Positions 52,545 through 64,000 of a stretch of DNA of 64,000 nt are shown in pieces. A program made the position numbers and the translations under genes. Under the pieces are notes generated by a model. That model was given only the letters and a program-made list of their open reading frames with translations, ran no database searches and was not told the origin of the DNA. This DNA comes from Trichoplusia ni (lineage: Eukaryota > Arthropoda > Insecta > Lepidoptera > Noctuidae): the NCBI RefSeq assembly GCF_003590095.1, contig NC_039499.1, forward strand, positions 1 through 64,000, in the 5' to 3' direction. How positions within the stretch are numbered: position 1 is the first letter of the stretch; every line of letters starts with the position of its first letter.

Positions 52545-52596
52545 CATTGAAATAAAACTACTTTTAAATAGAAGTAAAAGTAGTTTTATTTCAATG
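52545..52596. repeat. Perfect 22-bp stem hairpin
   Basis: The arms 52545-52566 and 52575-52596 are exact reverse complements around an 8-nt loop. It lies about 10 bp from the LINE tail that ends at 52535. Confidence 0.88.
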
Positions 52597-53434
52597 TCTA
52601 ACATTCGCATAAACCTAAGAAACTACAGATAGCATGGTAGACCCCCTGGTCTCATCGTTCATTGTTCAAAGTTTGATTGTAGTTAGGTATGCAAATATCT
52701 TAACTTTCGCAGCTTAAAATATTAATTATGATAAGATAAAATTGAGAATTATAAAATGGGAGTTTTGAAAACTATTTGTGACATGTATCCGTTTCTTTAT
52801 GTTCGTTTTTAAAGTATTCGTTCACAATCTTCTTATAATTTGAGGGGTATTGCAATATGTGGTACATTTAACACTTACTTAGTGACAAAGATATAATAAA
52901 ACAGTCACGATGTATTCTTAGTGAACAAAAAACTTGCTAAAATTATCATACTTTAGACAAGTATAGGAATTTTACATTAAAACCGTGTGATAATAATCGT
53001 GATTGTGTTTCTAATATTTTGATTACACAATAAGCCTCATTTTGTAATATTCCATTAGTAGTTAATATATTTTTTCTCACCACGATGTGTCGCTTATCAA
53101 GAAAGTACAATAAGTTCTTTATTATTAGTGTCATAAGGAATTCCTTGTTTGTGATTCAGATATGATGTCAATAATTTGATAACATATGATGAAATCGGTA
53201 AAAAACGAGTAGGACGCGGACTTGGAACTCGGAGGGTTCTCTACAATATAGGCTAAAGGAAGTCTAATTGATTGAATGAGAAATCGCTTTTTGAGGCCCC
53301 AACTTAAAATTATCAAATCTGAAGATATTCAAATAAAAATATTATCTATCCTTATTTTTACTATATTATTATGTTAGCTTTTAATAGCGGCTAGGGAAAT
53401 AAATCATGTGAAGAAATTTTAATTAATTTAACTT

Positions 53435-53535
53435 TTCATGAGATACATCCTGGTGACGGACGGACAGATAAATAGATAGGCAACGGACCCTCAGTAACAG
53501 GGCTTGTTCCCTTTGGGTACGTAATTCTTAAAACT
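53435..53535 (+). repeat. Family C repeat
   Basis: TCATGAGATACATCCTGGTG, GACGGACGGACAG, CCCTCAGTAACAGGG and CCCTTTGGGTACG give one of the clearer copies. Confidence 0.6.
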
Positions 53536-53908
53536 TTAAAAACACCGCCATTGTTAGCTTAACAATCCATTTACGTAAATATAGTTCCAAGAAGAATATT
53601 TAATTATACAATTTATAATTAATTTATACCTCTGATTAACTTGCAGGTTCATTTATCATAAATTAAGTCGTCTCTTAGTCTCATCCTGTATAATAATAGC
53701 AAATAATTTAAAATCAAGACAACAATTGTATGTACTTACCATTGTAAACCGTTACGTCGGTAAAAACTATTGAATAGGAATTATATTGGTTGGGGCTAGA
53801 AAATAAGCGTTTTCAATGACCTAACTATTTATTCACGAATGCATTTAAATTAGTTTACGTTCATTTTGAGGTAAATACGTTTTGTGTTGTTCAAAAATAA
53901 ATTTGACG

Positions 53909-54121
53909 ACCTCCGAGTGGCGTACGCACCGGTTTCAAGGTGTCGCTAGCTCTGAGGTCCCGGGTTCGATCCCCGGTCGGGTCAATGTAAAAATTCACAT
54001 TTCTACATTGTCTCGGGTCTGGGTTTTTGTGGTACCTTCGTTGTATCTGAATTCCATAACACAAGTGCTTTAGCAACTTACTTTGGGTTCAGAACAGTGT
54101 ATGTGATGTTGTCCGCATTTA
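53909..54121 (+). repeat. tRNA-derived SINE-1 with damaged A box
   Basis: Same family on the plus strand. It reads GACCTCCGAGTGGCGTACGC, lacking the TGGTC part of the A box seen at 44.9 kb, and keeps the B box and body. Internal RNA polymerase III transcription is probably weakened. Confidence 0.87.
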
Positions 54122-56489
54122 TTAATTTAGAAATGCTTTCAATGTTTTCAGCATTTTAGACTGGAATACGAAAGTTAAAACTCATTTTTTGAAATGAAGA
54201 ATTAGTTTATTTCTCTTTCCATTAATACTTCCATTACTTTTCTTTTCTTCTAAAAAATACCTATATTCCGCGTTAAATCTTGCAAAAACAATATTTAAAG
54301 AAAATCTCGATCAGATTTAGATTTTTTACACGCGTAAACATTCTTGCCAATTAAGCTATACAAAAATAGCCAACATGTTCTATTAATAGCACAAAAACAG
54401 GCCGATAAAGAAACAAGAACCATTCATTACTCATAAACAAAGTCATCATTACAAACCAACTAAAAAATCAATACAATGACAACTCTTTTCTCGCTGTTTT
54501 CAAGGCCGCAGTGACTTCGCAACAACTGACAATCGGCCGCCATACGCCGATCAAAGTGTAACTATGATAGAGAAAATAAAAAACGTTACGGATCTTTTGT
54601 TGAAACGGACCGAGCCGGATGCGGGGAATACCGACTAGAGTATGACTGAACAGATGATATGGTTAGATTAAGATAATTGCTGATACCTTATATAAATAGC
54701 TAAGAGTCTACCGGGAAGGTGGTCTAAAGAATTTTCTATGCGTTTTTGACGTGTGTTCCTTTGTTTTGTAATAATGACTTTGTTATCATTAAATGTTTAG
54801 AGGAACGTGTAGAAACAGAAATAATTAGAAAAAGCGTAAGAAAAAACCCAACATAATCAGTCAATTATTATTTAGGATTACCTCTTTCCGGCATGACTTA
54901 GAAGATTATTAATCTTGAGATGAATACCTGAACTAATTCAACATTCATATCACATATTACTGATATAAAATAATTTATACTCTATTGTTTGCACTACTTT
55001 TCTGATACCACGGTAGCTTCTGAGACAATAGGTCTTTAAAATATATATTGTATACTGTGATAAAAAAGCAGTTAAGAAACAAAACGAATTCGTGGTGTTT
55101 AGAATGTGGCGTTAATGTCATTTTGCGATGATAGATATGAGTCAGCGTCTATTTGTTGCAATACAAGCCAGTGTTGATCAAACGGTACATGCAGCATTAT
55201 GATAGACTAGCTGTTGCCAGTGGCTCCGCATGCTACAAATTCAAAATGATGAAACAGGAAAATAAAATCGGGATCAAAACTACCTTTTGCGTTATTGAAA
55301 GAGGAACCGTAAAGGAAAATGTGTTGGAGAATCACTGTTCTACTTGAATCAGATCTGCTTCCAAGTTATATCTTCCTTTATTTTAAGCTCGTCTCTATAT
55401 TTCTTAGAGTTGAGGTCGAAATCGTCGAATCACATTTTGTAGTTGTCTTAAATAAATCGACAGTAATTCTCCAGTTTTACTAAGAAATATACAATTGATT
55501 TTCCAGAATTTTCCTTATCTTTGTAAAGTTATTTATTTTACCTAAACTCCTCATTTCTTTTAAAAATATTCAAATTTCAGAATCCACCACCACCCTATAA
55601 AAACCGTTGCTCTTTTTGAAGGGTACTAGGATACGTTGAAAAACGATCGGTCGTGAAATCTTCAAATGACTTCTCCCATCTGACTAACACCCATCCAAGT
55701 TCTTTTTTTTTTCCCTACCTCTTCCAGCAGTACCAGGGCCATGGTAACTCGATCAGACAATACCGCTGAGTGTTAAACTAGCTTTACTTTAATATTCGGA
55801 GTTTAGCCTTTGCAATAATCATTAACTTGACATGTAAATAGGTCCTCACGTGGGGCAGGATAAAGTTGAACACGAAAAGCTTTTACTACGCCCTGATTAA
55901 ACTGGCAGATAGTGGTAAAAAGCTATCGTTTACGTCATACATTTAATTTGACGCATGTGAACCATTTCGTGTGAACTAATGGTGTTTGTGATATAAATTT
56001 ACACTATATTCCCCTTTTTTAAATAAACTTCGTGTTTAATGGTGTAGCTTAAAATGTTTGTATGGCTATTTTGGTTATAATAACAGTTAATGCACCAGTT
56101 CTGGGCATAGATTTCTCCATATAGTGATGGTTTGAATATTGTTCACCGCAATTGTCGATTACAAATTCCAATATTTGAAATTTCTAAATTTTCTCCCGAT
56201 GTTTTAGTTCACCGTTTCTCAAAGGTATCTTAGAATAATTCAGAATATGTATAACTTTGAATTACATACTTGTGTAACTGTAATATGTATAATCAATTAA
56301 ATGCGGTTACTGTTAGTTCAGGACTTTAATAGGTAAAGTTCCTCATTCTCACCTTATGATAAGTGGTATTCAATTATCTGTCCACTCGATCTAAATTAGC
56401 AACATCTGAGAACAACCTTAAACATGACGAAAGATGCTCATACATACTTTTTTGATTAACTACTTCCGCTTTATGGAATTTTATTCTTG

Positions 56490-56646
56490 TGGCCACAAAC
56501 ATTTTAGTCACAGTCACAAAGATACCCAGACTCAGGACAAGTCTTTGTGAGTCAGTCAAATGCTTGTCCTACGCGAGGTTCGAACCCGAGCAGTGTCACG
56601 TTCCGCGAATTTGTCGTGGTGGCCTCAACCACTCGGCTATCCGTGC
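56490..56646 (-). repeat. tRNA-derived SINE-2
   Basis: On the minus strand GATAGCCGAGTGGTTGAGGC (A box) is followed by GGGTTCGAACCTC (B box) and then GTAGGACAAGCATTTGACTG. It shares the CCGAGTGGTT head and the GTAGGACAAGCAT junction with the copy at 63.6 kb, but the body differs from SINE-1. Confidence 0.75.
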
Positions 56647-59005
56647 ATTAGCTTAACCTTGTCTCGGCGACCAACATTTTTAAGAAGTACCATCTGTCAT
56701 ACAGCCATCTGAACAAATTAACACGATTACAATTGTATTAAGTCAAGGTTTCAACCAGGATATCAGAGTACAGAAGGTCTGCCCATTGATTGGAAACCGG
56801 CTTGATTAGTTACAGAGAACAGTTACACAATGGCCGGCTCGGCAACAAATAATTAGCTGAACGCAAACGCAAATGGAATACGTCGAACTAAAGGTACTGT
56901 TTCGTGCATCGCGACTGACATGCGGCTGATGCGACAAACATAGATAGCTCATTCAAGATTGACACTTGGCTAAATGACAATCTAAAATATCTATTTGACA
57001 GTGACAAGAAAGACAGACAACTTTGGAAAGTTGCTGAAGCAGTAAAGTGTCTTACCCCAATCGTGTGATATGCCTACATAGATATGTAGACAGGATGGAC
57101 GTTAAGTTAGGATGCAAAACCGATTTTTATGACGTAGAAAGTTTTTTTTTAGGTTAACTTTCTAGAGTCAATAGCCTTGCAGCTCTATGCATGGATTTAT
57201 ATGGACGTGGTGCAGGTTCTAAAATAAAATGTAATGGAAAACATTGCAAGGAAACTTGGATGCAAAATACTGGAATCTAAAATCAGTTACTACCAGTGAG
57301 CGAGCATTCCTTCTCTATAAGGCAAGAGGCCTATGTCCAGCATGATGGTCAATACAAATTGAATCTTAATGCATTTCTTGGAGTAGAAACGTAGTGTCTT
57401 AAAGCTTATTATAGCCATTTAGTGTCCCACTGCAGAGCAAATACCTTCCATTTTTCTCAGCCTACACTTGGTAAATTCTGACAATACTAGTAACAACGCC
57501 CATTAGCCCCGCGCGTCTGATGCAAGTGCCTTTGATCGGTCGCAACTGGCTCCATGGAAACGCACCTTAATGACACTTAATGTATTGATTGCAGTCACGT
57601 GACAAATAATTATATTCCATATAATAGTTTTACAACTGTAAAACGTAACGGAAAGTTGAACTCTGTACTTTGTCTGTTTGTTTGTTATTAACATATCATT
57701 ATGATTATAACATCGATCGGAATTAATTACTTAACGAAGTTGTGATGTAACGAAGAGAATGTTTATTTTCATCGTCAATACTTTCTCAATAATTACAGAC
57801 GTATGCCAATGGGGCACAGTGGGCTGGATAAAAATATGCTAAATAATTCTAATTAGACTAAAATCGTTACTGAAAATTAGATTCCACATTTTGGGACTAA
57901 TGCTACGGCTATAACGTAATATTACAAAACAGAATGTATACATGCACAAATGCACGTAGTACGCTCCCACTAAGTCTCTATTTAATATCTACCTGTAGGT
58001 ACGTACAAAGCTAGCAAACACAATGTGTCTATGTGTGAGTGCAGTGAAATAATGTCTAGTATTTGCTAGCAAAACTGTTAATGAACTTGCTAATACGTTG
58101 TTAGTTCAGCCTAGTTGTTTGTTCGACGTATGTTTTGCCATTTCGTAAAATGAGCTATTGCAAAATAGGAGTCATATTTTAGTGCGAACTATAGAACAAG
58201 CGTGAAATATACTTAGGTTTGCTTTTTCTTTTTAAAATAATAATAATTCTCCAACACAAGTTTTTTTTTTACTTATTAGGGCTATCTCAATTTTGATTTG
58301 CATATCAATGGAAGATATATCTAATAAAAACATTTTTATTAAACAAAAAACACTCCTATACCAAACGTTGTGTCGCGAGGGGTTTACAGACATTTAAAGC
58401 TACACAGACACCTCAACTCAAAATAAGCTTTAATGTATGACAAAAAAACGAACTCTAAGCGGAAATCGAACCCGTAAAACGTTGCGCATTGTGACATAAT
58501 CTCTATGAAACACACTGCGTCACAAGGACTTAGTACCGAAACGCAAAAGATGCATTAAAAATTGTATTTTTAAAACGTCATATGTTGCTAATCTTTTTTT
58601 ATAACTGCAACGGTGTAATTTTATCAAGAATTGCACAGGAAAATGAACATACCGTACTTCCTCAGTCATCCCATTTTATACGTAATTATAGAATGGTAAT
58701 CTACAGATACTCATATATTACACGTATGTATAATTGTGTAGGTAAGTGATGCTCCGTTCTTTTTTATACCTCAGACATTTTGTTTTTGTGTTCAAGAACG
58801 TGAGAATTTTGATCTAAATAAGTTGGTCAAGGAACAAAAATTTATGAATTTGGGAAAGTGACTGAAATTGAGTTCAAAGAGCAAAACACAAACATCTACC
58901 AATTTATTGTAGAGGATGACAACAGACAAACTAAATTAAAAAAGAAATGAAAAATCTTGTATAGTAATAAGTATATTGATAGTAACTGTCGTGAGAATGA
59001 TTCAT

Positions 59006-59060
59006 TACGGTTTACTCACGAACTTTCGACTCGCGATCCCGCCGCGTCTGCTCATGAATA
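59006..59060 (-). repeat. Fragment of the fold-back family
   Basis: It contains ACGGTTTACTCACG and then the reverse complement of the central GACGCGGCGGGATCGCGA of the 8.9-kb element. The part between arm and centre is deleted. Confidence 0.6.
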
Positions 59061-61021
59061 AAGAAGTGTTCTTTAAGAGATCCCGGGCAGGAGTTCTTAA
59101 CATTAAAGTCAATTGGTGATTAAAACTGTCATTAACTGATCAAGGCTTGTATGAAAAAGTCAGTCTGTTTCTTAAGTAGGTACACGGTCACTTAAATGAT
59201 GATTAACAATGAATAGGGAGGATAACAATTTTTTTTGCAGTGTCCGTCTTGTAGTTTTTTGTATAATAATGGATACGTATTTTTTAATTTATTTATTTTA
59301 CAGTGAATGAAACTTACGCGTGAAGTCACGATTGAGTATAAATTTTACCATATGGTTACGTCACAAGCCCCCTCTCCTAAACTTTAAAGTAGTTAATCTT
59401 TGTCAATTCTAGTTTTTCTGGTAAGAGTAAAAAATACGTGTCTCATACTTGTCAATTATTTTTTCTTTTTATACCCAGTCATCATTCCTATTGTCTGCCA
59501 AGCAATATCCGTATTATTTGTCAGTTGTCATAGCTATCATAATTATTTTTCTTTGAAATTTGGACCTAAAATATAGAGTAAAACACTATAATTATATGAA
59601 AATACGAAGATGCATACCATTTTTCACCTGTGCCTCGAAAAAGCAAAATAAATATTATATTTTATTCAATAGGAAATATAGACATTATAGCAGATGCACT
59701 TTGTTCAAAAACTTTGAATTAGTAAGCACTAATTACTTCCTCGAACATTCAATGCAGAGGAGATAGTTTTCACTTCGGAGTATCTTTCTCTTGTTAAAAC
59801 TTGAAGTTCGATTCTTAGATTAAAACTTTAATATGCCAGAATTAGCGTTGAATTTCAGCTTTTGGAGCACAAAAACTTAGTTGACAGATATTTCTTAGAA
59901 AAAGCTCAAAACTTGAGTCGCATCTCCTTCTTGGTAATGTTTTTATTGAACAAGATACTAATTTAAATAAAAATGCCTCAATTATAACTATTTTTTTTAA
60001 TTTTCCTATAATCCGGAAAAAGCCTTGAAATGAAACTTCTATTCTGATTTTGAAGGTGAAAAAATATTTGAGTTCCAACTCCTTCGAATTTTATAAGAAA
60101 ATGCTTGTTTAATTGCATTTTGCTTACTTAAAATACACTGTCGACTGCCAGTATCTATCGTTTGCCCTATTCCGGGTCTGCTGGTTAATTCCACAAGAAA
60201 TAATGAGGCACCTTATCCTAGTTTCTAATGTGTTGTTTCAGTACTAATTTGCGTGCTTACAACACGCAGCACATCAATTAGTTTATTAGTCAAAAAACAT
60301 CTCGAATCAAGAATTTCCTGAAACATTGTATAAGAAACTTTATTCGATATTTTGTGAGCATATGTTATCAGAATACCCCTGACATCCTTCATCGTGGCTT
60401 ATGGATGATATATGGACCGAACTAAGTCTTTTATGGACTTTACGTAGCCATTTAGTGTCGGGAAAAGTTAGTGATGTGTGATCATTCTTTGAGTAAACTC
60501 TGTGTACCAAAATAATCTACTGAATAAAGTGTGTGTGAAAGGTTTTGGCGGTATATGTTGGAACATTTTTGGCAGATATTAAGTATGTATTTAGGCTATT
60601 AAGGTTAAATATATAGATTGAGTGATTTAAATAAGATGTAGCGAAAAACATGAATACATATATGTGAACTTATTTCTATTTGTTCTTTTACACATATACC
60701 TACATTTCATAACAGAGCAAGCCCTAAAAGTCAAAAGCAATCCGCTAATAACAGCCTCGTTTTTTCATGGTATTGACTTGGGCCAAACTGGGAACCGAAA
60801 AGCTAATACTCGTGTAACGTCGGCTTACGAATAGGAATAATAGGAAAGCCAAAGTTTTGCAGACGAATAAAAAAAAATTGCTTTTACCTAAACAATAAAA
60901 CATTTCAACTTTATTTTAATGATAGTATTGTAAAAATATTTATCATTTCTCATGTGAATTTGACATCCTTTATTCTTCCATCATAAAATTTGTTCTTAAT
61001 TTACCATACTCTAATCTACAG

Positions 61022-63129
61022 GTATTCGACATTCACACAGCCATCGTACTGGAACCGTCCGGACCAATGATACTCTACCACGTTGACTCGGACGAAGAAG
61101 GACAACTCTACCAGATCAACTTCTGGGTCCACGCAGTCGTCATCAAGCTCCTCCCTTGCTGTATCCTCACCGTCATCAGCCTATGGCTAATAAGAGAAGT
61201 GTACAGCGCAAACCAGCACCAGAAAAAAATAAGAGTTTACAACAAGTGCCCCACAAATAATAAGGCTATGAAAAGACAGTATAAAGCTGATAGGAGAACG
61301 AATAGAACAACAAAAATGCTTGTAGCCGTTCTTCTTTTGTTTCTAGTCACGGAGCTCCCTCAAGGAATACTTGGCCTTTTAAGTGGGCTTCTAGGAAGAT
61401 GTTTCTTTAAGCGTTGCTACGACTTGTTTGGAGAGTTAATGGACGCATTAGCACTACTGAATGGAGCCATTAACTTTGTGCTGTACTGCTCGATGTCGAG
61501 GCAGTTTCGCATGACGTTCGGACAGATGATGTGGCGAGCGCACTTACACCGCTGGCCTCCACCGAATGCGTCGCAATCTGACGGACCGAATACGTAAGTA
61601 ATTTATAAACATTTTAAATATAAATATTTTTATAGTTAAAAATAATACTTTCCGGAAGCATCTTCAGAATTTTTGAACGGTTTAAGTACGTATCTCTTGA
61701 TTCCTTTATCGTAAGCTGATTCGTCGGTTTTGCCGTCGAATTCACTTTTATCGCAATAAACGCGCGTGAGAAAACCGTTCTTTTTATTTAGTTAAACGCG
61801 ATATTGGTCTGTCCCGAGTATAATAAAAATAACATTGCAATACAACGTTTTCACAATTCTCTTAGTTATGTAATTTGAGTTCTTTATTTAATTTCGCAGT
61901 TTTACTGAAAACTGAGTATCATTTGTATCCTGCAAATTTTTAAATTACACGCTTTAAGAGCTAAGAGAGAGAATCTTATTAGAAGGAATCTTTTTAACTT
62001 ATAAAAGCTCTACGTGTTATACAGGGAGTCAGAGATAGTAAGGACGTCGATCCATATTTTAAGACATCCTGTATATCTCGGTCTCGACATGAGAAAATGT
62101 TATTTATTTAAGGTAGAGACAGATTTCATTACTTTGTTTACTTGTTTTGTTTAGCATAATAAATCTTAGGAGAATATTGTCTTACTTTTTGTGAATGATC
62201 TACGAGGATGGCTCTGCTCTGCAGCTCTTTTTAATCAAAACTTGCTTATCAGGTTACCTTGCGGAATTCTTGCAAAGTGTAAATCGAAAGCTTAAATTGA
62301 GGCCACTATTCCTACGTATAAAAACAAATTTGTAAAACATCCGTTGCTTAAGCTTGATCTTTATTATAAGTATTCGTTGTTACAGCAGCAAAGAAATACA
62401 TCACTTGTGAAATCATGACTGTGGTAGCAATCACGATAGTTCACGATACCCTGATGACAGATAGTTAGTGTTAGTGGTGGCTCAGTAATAGGGTTCCAGT
62501 TTCACTACGGTATGATACGGAACCCTAGGAAGGAAAAACTTTTCAGTTCTATTCTTTTGAAAATCATAAAGTGAATGGAGTAAAGAGAAACAAGTTGAAA
62601 TAATAGGAATCCGCGAACAATTTTCCGTGAAATATTTATTTTAAGTTTACCCTTGGCTTTAAGTTAAACTACTAAACATGTTTAAGGGGTTTCATACCCA
62701 GAGGTTAAAATGGAATCCTAACGCTACTACTTCAGTCTTTATCCGTCTCTTACTAGGCTGTATCTCACAACCCGTAATGTTTTTTTTGCGTCAGGTATAA
62801 AAAAAAGAAAAAGAGCTGACTATGTAAAAACAAAACTAAATAAAGAACAACATTTCGTACTTAGCAGATTCTTTTGTATCTTTCCTTACTTCAATGTTAT
62901 TTTATTATCTAGAAATTCAGTACCTGTAATCGCTTTTTTGTGTTCTGCACTAGAAATAAATTCTTACTTCACTCTATAAACTATACTCCTTAATATAAAA
63001 AAGAAACACAAAAAATCTATTTTTTCTGTTCATTACTATTTCACCCTCTATTTTTTTTACGGTAGACAATCAGATCCCACGTCTTCAACCCACACAGCGG
63101 TAAACAATTATATCAATGCACCATTTTAA
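61022..63129 (+). CDS. 3' part of a peptide GPCR, myosuppressin/FMRFamide receptor (DMSR)-like
   Basis: Exon 61022-61593 follows a CTACAG acceptor. It opens in extracellular loop 2 and then gives TM5 (fragment residues about 33-57, INFWVHAVVIKLLPCC), a basic third intracellular loop, TM6 (about 99-121, with TELPQGILGLL) and TM7 (about 134-158, ending NFVLYCSMSRQFR, a variant of NPxxY). This pattern is typical of rhodopsin-class insect neuropeptide receptors of the myosuppressin/DMSR group. A GTAAGT donor at 61594 pairs in frame with the acceptor at 63063-63065. The last exon, 63066-63129, adds 20 Ser/Thr/Asn-rich residues ending in NAPF and a stop. Without splicing, a TAA at 61595-61597 ends the frame at once. 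The exons for TM1-4 were not found in this window, so the gene is partial here. The ligand is inferred from family resemblance only. Confidence 0.72.
62415..62530 (+). repeat. Family C repeat within the last GPCR intron
   Basis: CCCTGATGACAGATAG, GGCTCAGTAATAGGGTTCC and GATACGGAACCCTAGG match the family. A second, reversed and degraded copy is at about 62690-62775. Confidence 0.5.
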
Positions 63130-64000
63130 AAAATAAACAATATTGCCTGAAACAACAAGAGTAGTTCCAGGCAATGTAACATCGCATTAAAATAAATAAA
63201 AAAAGAAAAGAAAAAGTGAAAATTGGAGCGACATTTCTTTTTTGACAAGTGACGTCACTGACGCCTTTGACTTGTCAGCCCTGTACAGTTAAGAAAAAAA
63301 TCACCTGACTACAGGTTTTGATATAAAGTAAGAGTGAAGAGGCCGTCGCATTGACTTCCAAAACGCGAAAGGGAGCCGTCGCGGTCCTTTTGACCTAGAG
63401 TAGTGTATATTTCGGTGCAGGACAAATATCGATGAATTACCCATACATATCGAATGCGGGGGACATTGCACCGGGGTTCAGGTTAACTCAGTAAAATTTT
63501 GACACTACTCGATTTTTTTTTAACCACTCCCGCAGTAAGGAATATAATTGCGGATGGTTCCACGAAGATTCAAGTCACTTACATTAAGACCCCCAAACTC
63601 AGGATGCTTGTCCTACATGGGGATCGAACCCGCGACAGGTCGTGCTCAATGGGTTTGGCGTGGTGACCTTAACCACTCGGCTAACCGAGCGGTCAGATAC
63701 CCGCCAAATCTAAAAGAAAGGACCTCATACAAAATGCTTAGCACACATGCGTACTTGATACATCATATTCTATTTTAGATAACCATGCTATTCACCGGAA
63801 ACTTGATTCAATAAATATTGTTATTGCTTGCTATATTAATTATATTATAATGGAACAGGATCCTTATAAATAAGCGCGATCGAATAATTAAAGGAAGTGA
63901 GGCTTTGCCTTAATTAATGTAATCCGCTAGTTAATTACATCCCGAGATGGTATGATTGTTTACACAACTATTGATTACGCCTTACACATACCCGAGTGGT
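63130..64000. other. Downstream of the GPCR stop
   Basis: AATAAA occurs at 63132-63137 and again near 63.19 kb, either of which could end the receptor transcript. Then come a family D fragment and a SINE-2 copy. The remainder is AT-rich with nothing recognised. Confidence 0.4.
63549..63695 (-). repeat. tRNA-derived SINE-2
   Basis: On the minus strand CGGTTAGCCGAGTGGTTAAG, then GGGTTCGATCCCC, then GTAGGACAAGCATCCTGAG. The head resembles a tRNA with A and B boxes, but the 3' half does not close an acceptor stem. Confidence 0.75.

Larger units (their letters stand above)
42691..61021. other. 18-kb repeat-rich, gene-poor region before the GPCR exon
   Basis: SINE-1, SINE-2, LINE tail, family C and D repeats and hairpins are listed separately. 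The rest is AT-rich DNA. I searched for TM1-4 coding sequence matching the GPCR exon and saw none. Confidence 0.5.

Overview
This window is nuclear DNA from an insect, most likely a moth or butterfly. The coding exons are short and G+C-richer than the AT-rich surroundings, with GT..AG introns of a few hundred bases to several kilobases. Between them lie many interspersed repeats of the kinds that litter lepidopteran genomes: a 'ctagctgttgcccgcgacttcgtc' family, tRNA-derived SINEs, and truncated LINE tails ending in short repeats. No prokaryotic or viral operon structure is present.

Region 1 (about 0.5-11 kb, minus strand) holds two tandem paralogous short-chain dehydrogenase/reductase (SDR) genes resembling 15-hydroxyprostaglandin dehydrogenase-like proteins. 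Each can be assembled from five coding exons into a complete 270-residue protein. The intron phases are identical (0,0,0,2) and the NAD-binding and Ser-Tyr-Lys motifs are intact. TATA-like promoters can be proposed for both. A 64-bp-arm fold-back element lies 22 nt upstream of the exon 2 acceptor of the second gene.

Region 2 (about 13-30 kb, plus strand) is a complete nine-exon annexin gene of 474 residues. It has a Gly-Tyr-Pro-rich N-terminal tail and four annexin repeats, and best fits Annexin B11. Its introns carry several repeats, including a GC-rich island.

Region 3 (about 30-61 kb) has no host gene that I can support. It contains a truncated but open C-terminal fragment of a LINE with a restriction-like endonuclease, and a 4.16-kb LTR element with two identical 408-bp LTRs. 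The interior of that element has no recognisable pol but carries a 21-copy CACACAGG minisatellite. The region also holds two SINE-1 copies and one SINE-2 copy, several perfect hairpins and many degenerate repeats.

Region 4 (about 61-63.1 kb, plus strand) is the 3' half (TM5 to C-tail) of a peptide G-protein-coupled receptor of the myosuppressin/FMRFamide-receptor type. The exons for TM1-4 could not be found in the window.

The genes have no evident shared pathway. The most unusual object is the LTR element: identical LTRs imply a recent insertion, although its coding content is eroded or absent, so it was probably mobilised in trans. I saw no strong evidence of an undescribed biological system.
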